Positions 16,748 through 23,907 of a stretch of 44,560 nt of DNA are shown piece after piece. The stretch comes from a bacterium. GTDB taxonomy: Bacteria > 4484-113 > JAFGCY01. Position 1 is the first letter of the stretch, and every line of letters begins with the position of its first letter. The notes under the pieces were generated by a model that was given only the letters and a program-made list of their open reading frames with translations, did no database searches and had not been told where the DNA came from. The stretch spans positions 1 through 44,560 of the forward strand of contig JADZFO010000055.1 in assembly GCA_020849855.1 (NCBI GenBank), in the 5' to 3' direction. The position numbers and the translations under genes are program-made.

Positions 16748-18832
16748 CTAGGGCGCCCTGAAGCATCGCACCCGGCCATCGGCCGCGGCGATGATCAGCG
16801 CACCGTCCAGCCCGAGGACGGGCTGGCTGACCTGAGTACCCAGCGCTGGCTCCTGCCAGCGTATCTGTCCGTTCAGGCCAAACACGGTGAAGCTGTGGAT
16901 ACTACCCCCGGGGATATAGATGTTGTTTAAACTGTCCACCAGAGGGCTGCCAAAATTCTGGGAGCTGATGTTGCTTTGCATCCAGCGCAGCCCGCCTTCC
17001 GGGCTGAGGGCATAGAAGGCGCTGCCGTTAACCAGCACCGTGCCGTCCGCGGCGATCGCCGGGCAGTTGGGCGCCGGGCCGGTGTAGTACTCCCAGGCAG
17101 CCGTGCCGTCGGCGTTGATGGCGTGCAACTTGTCCACGCCGCTGGTGTAAACCGTCCCCTCAGGGCTCACCGCGGGCGAGGCCCCGTCCACCCCAAGGGC
17201 GCCGGAAGGGAAGGACCACAGCAGCTCGCCATCCGCTGAGACAGCGTGCGTGTAACCCTCCAGCGAACCGGGTTCCAGGCTCAGGGCGTTGACATAAACA
17301 GTGCCGTCCGGGCCGATGGCCGGGCTGCAGCGCCAGTCCAGGGCGCTGTGGCTGATGCGCTCGCGCCAGATCTCGACGCCCGTGGGCGCCAGGCAATAGA
17401 GGAACAGGCCGTTTTGCAGGTAGATCCGGCCCAGCGGGCCGATGTTTACTGAACTGCGGATGGGCTCTGGAAAATCGTGCACCCACTGCAGCTCGCCCGA
17501 GACCAGCTCAAGGGCATGGAGCTTGCCATCACTGGCGCCGGCGAGTACGGTTCCAGCGGGGCTGATTGCTGGTGTGGCCTCAATCTCGATGCCCTGGCCC
17601 AGGGGGCTGGCCCAGCGCAAAAAGCCAGTCGGCCAGGCGCAGTAGACCACGCCGCCGAGGCCGCCGATGCAGATGCTGCCGTCCATGGCCACCACTGGGC
17701 CGCAGCGCCCGCTGTAGTCGTGGATGTCCCAGGTCCAGTGCAGCTGCGGCTGCAGCGGGCCGGCCTTCATGCTCTGGCCGCTGTGCCGCGGGTTGCCGCC
17801 GAAAAGCGGCCAGCCCGGCCGCTGGCCCAGAAAGCCAGTGGCGCTGGCGCTGGGCTCTGAAAGGCGCTCGCCATCCTCGGCGCGCACGAAGTACTCGTGG
17901 GCCAGATAGTCCGCCACAGCGAAGTCCGCATATGCGCTGGTCTGGCCCAGGATGGCGATGGGGGGGCCGCCGTCGCGGTAGACCAGATGCCGGCTGGCGC
18001 CCGGGACCGGCTGCCAGCTGATCTGCACCCGGTCGCCGTACAAACCCGCGCTGGCCTGCACATTCAGCGGGGTGCCCAGCGCCGGCGTGCCGTCCTCGGC
18101 CTGAAAGCGCAGGCCAAGGCCCTCAATACCGCCCAGCAGCAGGCCCTCGGGGTTGCGGTAGAAAGGCGTTACCCGGAACTCAAAGTCCCCCCCGGGGGAG
18201 TCGATCTCGGCGCTGAAAAGCAGGGGCCCGCCACCCGGGGGGGGCATGGCCGTCTGGCCGGAGATCTCCGCCACGCGGCTCCACTGGCCCGGCGGCTGGC
18301 CAAAGTTGCGCCGCTCGACGAAGTAGCCGTCCACCTGGGCGCGCAGGTTGGCGCCAATTGGCGCCAGGTCCTGGCTGCTGATCAGGCCGTCGGCATTGCC
18401 GTCGGCCACGCTCGCGGCGGTCCAGCCACTGTCTGTGCTGCTGAGGCCCAGAAAGGCGCCCACCGAGCTGAGGTCGCTGACTGCCACCTGGCCGTCCTGG
18501 TTGTAATCGCCGCTATTGCGGTAGCTGAAGCTGAGCTTCAGCTTCGCCCCTGGCTCTGCCTGGCTGATGCTGAGATCATCCACCCGGCTTTGGGGGCTTT
18601 GGGGCGGTCCCGGGACACGCAGCTCGGAGGCCAGGCGCTGCATGAGCTGCTCCAGATCGGCCTCCAGTGCCGGGTATGAGCGCCAGTCCTGGTCCTCGCC
18701 GGCTGACAGGCCGGAGGCCTGCGGCTGGCCTGAGTTGACCCTGCGCGCTGCGCTTTCACCGCAGCCCGCGGCTGAGAACAGCAGAGCGCTGAGGGCCGCG
18801 GCCGGAAGGGCCAGCTTGAGACAGTCACGCAT
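16748..18832 (-). CDS. Lipoprotein with dockerin-like repeats, Fn3 and PQQ-type propeller
   Basis: A 694-residue exported lipoprotein (lipobox SAAGC, Cys24). Residues about 110-165 contain two dockerin-like/EF-hand calcium loops (DYNQDGQVAVSDL and DGNADGLISSQDL), as in type I dockerins and other secreted calcium-binding modules. A fibronectin III-like region spans about 255-320. From about 345 to the end is a PQQ-like beta-propeller: repeated GTVYxxx...LHAINADGTAAWEY and ISPAGTVLAGASDGKLHAL units. The function is unknown; surface attachment or substrate binding is plausible. The start is ATG at 18832 (or GTG at 18835); no Shine-Dalgarno, with TATACA 7 nt upstream, so possibly leaderless. Confidence 0.85.
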   Translation of the reverse strand: MRDCLKLALPAAALSALLFSAAGCGESAARRVNSGQPQASGLSAGEDQDWRSYPALEADLEQLMQRLASELRVPGPPQSPQSRVDDLSISQAEPGAKLKLSFSYRNSGDYNQDGQVAVSDLSSVGAFLGLSSTDSGWTAASVADGNADGLISSQDLAPIGANLRAQVDGYFVERRNFGQPPGQWSRVAEISGQTAMPPPGGGPLLFSAEIDSPGGDFEFRVTPFYRNPEGLLLGGIEGLGLRFQAEDGTPALGTPLNVQASAGLYGDRVQISWQPVPGASRHLVYRDGGPPIAILGQTSAYADFAVADYLAHEYFVRAEDGERLSEPSASATGFLGQRPGWPLFGGNPRHSGQSMKAGPLQPQLHWTWDIHDYSGRCGPVVAMDGSICIGGLGGVVYCAWPTGFLRWASPLGQGIEIEATPAISPAGTVLAGASDGKLHALELVSGELQWVHDFPEPIRSSVNIGPLGRIYLQNGLFLYCLAPTGVEIWRERISHSALDWRCSPAIGPDGTVYVNALSLEPGSLEGYTHAVSADGELLWSFPSGALGVDGASPAVSPEGTVYTSGVDKLHAINADGTAAWEYYTGPAPNCPAIAADGTVLVNGSAFYALSPEGGLRWMQSNISSQNFGSPLVDSLNNIYIPGGSIHSFTVFGLNGQIRWQEPALGTQVSQPVLGLDGALIIAAADGRVRCFRAP

Positions 18833-18835
18833 CAC

Positions 18836-19286
18836 TCTATGTATACCACCACCGCTGAGGCTCGCGCAGACAGTGTGCTGCCACTATCCACGCTGCCAAG
18901 GCCACAGCAAGTACGCATTGGCTTGTCCAGAAGCCTTCCTCTGCCAGTGCTGACTCTGCCTCGAATCGCGGTATATCCGGGCAGCATCGCATCACTGCCG
19001 GCGCTGACTAAGTAGTCAGGCGGATCAACTGATCGCGGAACAGCCCTGATTGATTCAAGGCCCAGCCCGGCTAAACTGTCACCAATCTATCAACACTGCT
19101 GTTGTCGCCAGATGGCCCTCACAGGGGGTCTACCGCGAATCTGACAGAGAATTTTGCGCCCTAAGCACTGCTGTATAGGCCGACTGCAGCATGAATGCTG
19201 GCAAACTTTAGGGAATAGACATCATTTTTGTTGTGAAAACGCTCTCACTATCCGAGCATGTTACTTAGCGCCGGTAAAATCGCAGC
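18836..19286. other. 451-bp intergenic region between divergent genes
   Basis: Non-coding spacer between the lipoprotein gene and the HTH operon, visibly more AT-rich toward its right end. It contains the TAAAAT -10 box of the HTH gene at 19275-19280 and an A/T-rich tract near 19220-19245. I see no tRNA, no small gene with a ribosome site and no terminator. Confidence 0.5.
19275..19280 (+). promoter_or_regulatory. -10 box TAAAAT, leaderless promoter of the HTH operon
   Basis: TAAAAT, then six bases (CGCAGC), then the ATG at 19287. There is no Shine-Dalgarno, and no -35 close to consensus is visible. Confidence 0.6.
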
Positions 19287-19715
19287 ATGGAGCTAGGACA
19301 GACCACACAGGCGGTGCAGAAGGCCATCGGCCGCGCCATGGAACTGAGACGCTGGTCTCTCAACAAGCTGGCGCAGGAGATGAAGATCCACGTTACGTCC
19401 CTGCAACGGTGGAAGGAAGGCGGAACCCGGAGCTACGACCTTGACGCGGTCAAGCGGCTGTTTAAGCTGGCTGAGCTGAGCATGGACGAGGAATTCGGGC
19501 TGAGCCGCGGCCATTCTGACCAGTCCGGCCCGACAGACATCGACGCGATCCTGCGCGAGCGCCTGCCGGCCGTGCTGGGACAGCTTGTGCTGGAGCGCAG
19601 CCTGCCCGGAGCAATTGCACCTTCAAACCCGGTCCTTGAACAGGCCGAGGGAGTGCTGGAACGCGTCCGCCTGAGGACCAGCGCAGCTGACACAGACGTC
19701 AGGAGGCGCCGATGA
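19287..19715 (+). CDS. XRE/Cro-type helix-turn-helix regulator
   Basis: A 142-residue protein. Residues about 10-60 form an XRE-type DNA-binding domain: helices around RRWSLNKLAQEMKIHVTSLQRW with the recognition helix at HVTSLQRWKEGG. The C-terminal half (70-142) is variable, ends in a basic run, and is of unknown role. The stop overlaps the next gene's start (ATGA at 19712-19715), so the two are translated together and probably act together, for example as a regulator and its effector or co-regulator. The mRNA is probably leaderless. Confidence 0.8.
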   Translation: MELGQTTQAVQKAIGRAMELRRWSLNKLAQEMKIHVTSLQRWKEGGTRSYDLDAVKRLFKLAELSMDEEFGLSRGHSDQSGPTDIDAILRERLPAVLGQLVLERSLPGAIAPSNPVLEQAEGVLERVRLRTSAADTDVRRRR

Positions 19716-20683
19716 CGAGTGTGCCCGAGGGCTACACCCTGGAAGAATTACAGGAGGACGCCAGGCGTTACTGGGGCTCAGCGCCCCTGTTGACGGTGGA
19801 GCAGTTCCGCAGCCTGGCCCAGCGCCTGGCCAACCAGATAGTTGAGCAGCTCAGCGCCGGGCATTATGAAGCCGCCAGGGCGCTGATGTTCGTTGCCGCT
19901 GAAGGGCGCAGCTATGCCCAGATTGAGCCCCTGCTGGGAGAGCAGGAGCAGTGGGAACTGAAGAACCTGCTATCCATCGCGGGTTCGGCCGTGGGCGTGG
20001 GTGAGTTTGAGCAGTCAATCAGCAGCGCCATGCTGGCCCTCAAGATCCTGGACGAAAGGGTGGAGCGCCAGCGCCGACTGGGCCTTGAAGTGCGGCCCTG
20101 CACTGAGGTCCGTCTGGCCGCGCTGGGCCTGCTGGCCGCCAGCATCTGGGAGCGCCCGCTGCCAGAGGATCAGCTGCCGATCCAGCCGGCGCGCCTGGCG
20201 GACAACTATGAGGCGATCCACCGCCGGGTGATGTGGTTCATCCGCCACAAGCTGACCCGCGACGGCCGCGGCAAGCGCCAGGCCACGCTTTATGTGGAGC
20301 AGCTGGCCTACTATGGCCTGAAGATCTGCAAGGCCCTGGCCCGCTATGCCCCCGGCAAGCTGCCCTGGGTCATCGCCAAGTACAACGAGGTCCAGGGCGC
20401 CACCCTGGCCGCCGAGCCCTGGCACTTCAAGCTCTACCGGCCCCTGCGGCCGGACAGCTGGTACTACTGGGACTTTGAGATCGCCAAGATCTGGATTGCC
20501 GGCCAGCTGAACACCCCGGATTTCAGCTACCTTGAGGAAGAGCGTCTGCGGGCCGTTAGAACTACACGGATGAGCGAACGCAGCCTGCAGGGCCACCTGA
20601 ACCTCTGGTCCCGGCAGCACTCCGCGGCGCCGATCCAGAGCCAGAGACGCAGCGGTTCGCCGGTTGGGGTTTTGAGCGCCTGA
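19712..20683 (+). CDS. Unknown helical protein coupled to the HTH regulator
   Basis: A 323-residue soluble, largely alpha-helical protein with no signal peptide. Residues about 30-160 have a TPR-like spacing (SAGHYEAARALMFVAAEG, EFEQSISSAMLALKILDERV). The central part has the motifs RHKLTRDGRGKRQATLYVEQ and WHFKLYRPLRPDSWYYWDFE, conserved-looking but not recognised. It starts at ATG 19712 with the Shine-Dalgarno AGGAGG and a 4-bp overlap with the HTH gene. A bidirectional terminator follows. It could be a partner of the HTH protein; no toxin or nuclease motif is visible. Confidence 0.8.
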   Translation: MTSVPEGYTLEELQEDARRYWGSAPLLTVEQFRSLAQRLANQIVEQLSAGHYEAARALMFVAAEGRSYAQIEPLLGEQEQWELKNLLSIAGSAVGVGEFEQSISSAMLALKILDERVERQRRLGLEVRPCTEVRLAALGLLAASIWERPLPEDQLPIQPARLADNYEAIHRRVMWFIRHKLTRDGRGKRQATLYVEQLAYYGLKICKALARYAPGKLPWVIAKYNEVQGATLAAEPWHFKLYRPLRPDSWYYWDFEIAKIWIAGQLNTPDFSYLEEERLRAVRTTRMSERSLQGHLNLWSRQHSAAPIQSQRRSGSPVGVLSA

Positions 20684-20741
20684 GCCGCAGAGCTTCTGCT
20701 TTGTCGCGGCAGTGAACTTTCTCGCAGTCATGAAAGAAGAA

Positions 20742-20768
20742 GGGCCGGATATGAACCCGGCCCTTTTT
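20742..20768. terminator. Bidirectional rho-independent terminator
   Basis: GGGCCGG, a 7-8 base loop, CCGGCCC, then TTTTT on the plus strand. On the minus strand the same stem is followed by TTCTTCTTTC. It lies between convergent genes ending at 20683 (plus) and 20800 (minus), so it can serve both. Confidence 0.9.
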
Positions 20769-20799
20769 GCATCCCAATTTGTCGCTTTCTGAGCCTGGC

Positions 20800-21078
20800 C
20801 TAGGGCCAGTTCTCCAGCGTGGCGTTCATCCGGTCGTCATCGTTCCAGGGCGGAATCGAAGTTTGAAGCTCCGCAGCGATTGCGGACTTGATGCCGGCAA
20901 AGTCGGCCTCGAAGTCACTGCCGTGGTAGACACCCGCAAAACTAAGGGTCGCAGTCTGCGGGTAGGTGCTGAAATTGAACGCCGAGGCGTGGTTATTCCA
21001 GCTGCTTGTGGTGTCACTGGCCATACCTGGCAGAGCCAGAGTCAGGACCAGCACTGTAATGAGCAGAAATCTGCGCAT
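20800..21078 (-). CDS. Small secreted protein
   Basis: A 92-residue protein with a clear Sec signal peptide (MRRFLLITVLVLTLALPGMA, cleavage likely after residue 20) and a mature part of about 72 residues rich in Ser, Thr, Asn and aromatics. No cysteine, so not a lipoprotein. I do not recognise the family. ATG at 21078 has a strong Shine-Dalgarno (AGGAGG, 5 nt spacing), and TGCTAATTA upstream could be an extended -10. A shared terminator lies just past the stop. Confidence 0.8.
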   Translation of the reverse strand: MRRFLLITVLVLTLALPGMASDTTSSWNNHASAFNFSTYPQTATLSFAGVYHGSDFEADFAGIKSAIAAELQTSIPPWNDDDRMNATLENWP

Positions 21079-22149
21079 GACACCCTCCTTGTTTCATTAA
21101 TTAGCAGTCTGCCCGGATGACTCATGCCTGAGAAGCCGGCTGCCGGGCAGTTCCATCCGGCGACCTTGATCACTGGCCTTTGTGACGGCCTGCTGCTTTT
21201 CCCGGCATCTCCCTGCAATCCTGATGTGCATCTCTGTCAGACTCCCTTGGCTCCCGGTGCAATTGCTCCATTCCCAGAAGCTTGAACTGTGAGACTTGGA
21301 AGCGAATGTAACGGTTCGCATTCCAAAGCAAAGCGGCGGCGCTTTAACTCAGAACGAACCGCTGCTTGCAACGACTTGAAATGGAGAAATTTTCACCCGT
21401 CTATATGGATCAGGCGCAGATGCGGCGCTTCACGCAGCTTCTGCAGCGGGGCGTGGCCCCATGACTCCTCCAGGGGACTGGCGCCCGGCGCCGGATCCTG
21501 CCCGCCGGCCTCAGGCGGGCCGGTGCTCCCCAGAACGCCGCAGTCCAGCTCTGGTCTGCTCTCAGGGGCAGCGAAACTATCCTTGCTCGGCTGCATACAC
21601 CTCTCCTCGCTCGTCGCAATCTTCCCTGGCGCGCCCGCTGGCGCCTTGTCATGTCGGATCCGCTGCCTTCCGGACGGGCCGCGCCCTGGCCTCCCGGACG
21701 ACTCGGAAGCCGCGGCTGCATCTGCGCTCAGACAGCGGCAGACTTCCCGCGTCATCATGTTGACGGTCCCGGCAGTGTTGAACTTCGAAAGGATACCGGT
21801 GAAGCTCTGGGGCATTCGGGGCTGTTTAGCGAATGCGCTGGTACTGCACCAGCGTTTACACTAAGTAACTAATAGAAAATTCGGAACTGCGATCCCGTCC
21901 TTGCAAAATGTGCACGCTGCGGCCGCGCCGGGCGCCCTTCAGGCTCTGTGAACGCTATAATCCGCGGCGATGTCGGCAGTCTTGTTTTCACAGCTTCGAT
22001 GTAGCCGCCAGGCTCCCCCGGCCGCGTCTTAGCGCGCGCCTTCTATACTTCCCGCCGCATGCGCTGCATGCCCAGCCTGATCCCCGCCTCTGATCCTTCT
22101 GCGCCGCCTTGGCGCTGATGCACTCAGCCGCGGGATACCGGAGATAAAT
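21079..22149. other. About 1 kb with one doubtful gene before cysS
   Basis: No confident gene, RNA or repeat array. The only frame that looks at all coding is minus 21393-21815 (listed separately). TATAAT at 21956-21961 and TATACT near 22044 are possible -10 boxes for cysS. I looked for a T-box-like leader upstream of cysS and saw no specifier/antiterminator signature. Confidence 0.5.
21393..21815 (-). CDS. Doubtful hypothetical protein
   Basis: A 140-codon frame starting ATG (MPQSFTGILSKFNTAGTVNM) with fairly high GC at third positions, consistent with coding. No Shine-Dalgarno; TAAACA lies 7 nt before the ATG. The sequence is low in hydrophobic residues after residue 40 and rich in Pro, Gly, Ser and Ala, so it may be disordered or not a gene. 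It is not recognised, and antisense frames of similar length are common in this GC-rich DNA. Confidence 0.25.
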   Translation of the reverse strand: MPQSFTGILSKFNTAGTVNMMTREVCRCLSADAAAASESSGRPGRGPSGRQRIRHDKAPAGAPGKIATSEERCMQPSKDSFAAPESRPELDCGVLGSTGPPEAGGQDPAPGASPLEESWGHAPLQKLREAPHLRLIHIDG

Positions 22150-23874
22150 ATGGCCCTGCATGTCTACAACACGCTGACCCGCCGCAAGGAGCTATTCACC
22201 GCCGCGCAGCCCAACGTGGTGCGCATCTATACCTGCGGCCTGACGGTTTACGCGCCGATGCACATCGGCCACGCCCGGACCTACAGCTTCTGGGACTTCT
22301 TCCGCCGCTACCTGGAGTACCTGAACTACCACGTGCTCTCGGTGATCAACTACACCGACATTGATGACAGAATCATGCAGAAAGCGGCTGAGCTGTGGGG
22401 AACGGATAGCGACGCTGGTTCAGCGCGACCCGGCGAGCTTGGCTCGCCGCAGCGCCAGAGTGATGTCAACCAGGCCGCTGAGGGCTTGCCCGAGGCGGTA
22501 GGGAGCGTAGACCTGGCCGAGAAGATGGTGGCCGTCTTCCGCCGCGACTGCCGCCGGCTGAAGATCAAGGACTACGCCGCCTATACCCGCGCCACCGACT
22601 TCGTCCAGGGCCAGATCGACCTGGCGGCCAAGCTGATCGAGCTGGGGCATGCCTATGTCGTGGACGGCGAGGTCTTCTACAGCGTGGACTCCTTCCCCGG
22701 CTATGGCAAGCTCTCGGGCCGCACCATTGAGGAGCAGGAGGTCGGCGCTTCGGGCCGCGTGACCGAGGACGTGTCACGCAAGCGCAACCCGGCGGACTTC
22801 ACGCTCTGGAAGCCCTCGGAGGGCAAGCAGCCGCGCTGGGAGACCGGCTATCCCGACTGGCCCCAGGGCCGCCCGGGCTGGCACCTGGAGTGCTCGGTGA
22901 TGTCCACCACCATGCTGGGCAGCCACTTTGATGTGCATGGCGGCGGCGTGGACAACATGTTCCCGCACCACGAAAACGAGATCGCGCAGAGCGAGCCGGT
23001 CTGCGGCGCGCCCTGGGTGCGCTACTGGCTGCACCCCGAGCACCTTGACCTGCGCGGCGTGAAGATGAGCAAGAGCCTGGGCAACGTCATCTCGCCGGGC
23101 GACCTGGTTAATGACTACGGCGACCAGGCCGTGCGTTGGTTCTTCAGCACCACGCACTACCGCAGCAAGCTGCCCTTCAGCCCCGACCTGATCGCCAGCT
23201 CGCTGGCTGGCTTCGAGAAGATCAGCCGCCTGCTGAAGATCCTGGAGGGCAAGCTGAGCTCTGCGCCGGACATCGAACAGGGCGTGCCGGTGGCCGGGCT
23301 GTATGCCAGCCAGCGCGATGAGACCCAGTCCGTGCCGCGCCTGCGGCATTACTACAACTATGGCCACTTCGGCGAGCTGAGCACGAAGTTCATGCAGCGC
23401 TTCCGCGAGGCGCTCGACGACGACCTCAACACGCCGCAGGCCGCCGCGGCCTTCTTTGACTATGTCGGCGAGCTCTACAGCGCCGGGATTGAGTCGGTCC
23501 CTGTAGGGGCGAGTCTTGACTCGCCCTCCGGAGACGCCGGGGAAGGCGGGTCAAGACCCGCCACTACATACAGCTCCACCGCATCCCTGCTGTCGGTCTA
23601 TCGCTGCCTGACCCGGCACCTCTATGTGCTGGGCGTGGAGTACCCAAACGAGCTGCTCTATCCCCAGCTCGCGATGGACTGCTTCCCGGCCGGAGGCGCG
23701 GAGGGCGAGAGCGCGCTGGCTCCGCACAAGGCCTTCATCGACGCGCTGCTCGAGGCCCGTCAGCAGGCCCGCCGGGACAAGGACTTCGCCAAAAGCGACA
23801 TGATCCGCGACCTGCTGGCCGGCGCGGGCCTGCAGGTGGAGGACACGCCCCAGGGACCCAGGTGGTCTCTCTAA
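22150..23874 (+). CDS. cysS: Cysteinyl-tRNA synthetase
   Basis: A class I aminoacyl-tRNA synthetase charging tRNA-Cys, essential and cytoplasmic. HIGH motif at 38-41 (MHIGHART), KMSKS at 305-309. Zinc ligands Cys29 (TCGLTVY), Cys248 (LECSVMS), His273 and Glu277 (FPHHENE) are all in place. It is 574 residues against about 460-480 in most bacteria. Much of the excess is two low-complexity inserts made of hairpin repeat DNA: residues about 85-115 (palindrome at 22431-22449) and about 452-476 (repeat pair at 23503-23567). Both keep the reading frame. ATG at 22150 has the Shine-Dalgarno GGAGATAAAT. The gene is transcribed alone and converges on the next gene. Confidence 0.97.
   Translation: MALHVYNTLTRRKELFTAAQPNVVRIYTCGLTVYAPMHIGHARTYSFWDFFRRYLEYLNYHVLSVINYTDIDDRIMQKAAELWGTDSDAGSARPGELGSPQRQSDVNQAAEGLPEAVGSVDLAEKMVAVFRRDCRRLKIKDYAAYTRATDFVQGQIDLAAKLIELGHAYVVDGEVFYSVDSFPGYGKLSGRTIEEQEVGASGRVTEDVSRKRNPADFTLWKPSEGKQPRWETGYPDWPQGRPGWHLECSVMSTTMLGSHFDVHGGGVDNMFPHHENEIAQSEPVCGAPWVRYWLHPEHLDLRGVKMSKSLGNVISPGDLVNDYGDQAVRWFFSTTHYRSKLPFSPDLIASSLAGFEKISRLLKILEGKLSSAPDIEQGVPVAGLYASQRDETQSVPRLRHYYNYGHFGELSTKFMQRFREALDDDLNTPQAAAAFFDYVGELYSAGIESVPVGASLDSPSGDAGEGGSRPATTYSSTASLLSVYRCLTRHLYVLGVEYPNELLYPQLAMDCFPAGGAEGESALAPHKAFIDALLEARQQARRDKDFAKSDMIRDLLAGAGLQVEDTPQGPRWSL
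22431..22449. repeat. Hairpin repeat unit inside cysS
   Basis: CGGCGAGCTTGGCTCGCCG followed by CAGCGCC, an in-frame palindromic unit. It translates to a segment (PGELGSPQ) within a stretch that has no counterpart in ordinary CysRS between AAELWG and DLAEKM. Confidence 0.7.
23503..23567. repeat. Inverted pair of hairpin units inside cysS
   Basis: GTAGGGGCGAGTCTTGACTC plus GCC, a 19-base linker, then GGCGGGTCAAGACCCGCC plus ACTAC. The two units are related and face each other. Read in frame they give VGASLDSPSG and GGSRPATT; the second peptide also appears in the hydantoinase gene at its 32176 array. Confidence 0.9.
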
Positions 23875-23907
23875 GGTCGAGTTCTGACACGCCGGCCTGT
23901 GGGCGGC

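Noticed and set aside
18830..18847. Eighth leaderless start (lipoprotein gene at 18832)
   Set aside because: TATACA is 7 nt upstream and does not fit TANNNT at 6 nt, so it was not counted in the leaderless set.
21901..22149. T-box riboswitch upstream of cysS
   Set aside because: No specifier loop with a Cys codon in a recognisable stem and no antiterminator consensus. A 20-codon frame at 21970 containing Cys was noticed but lacks a ribosome site and attenuator hairpin.
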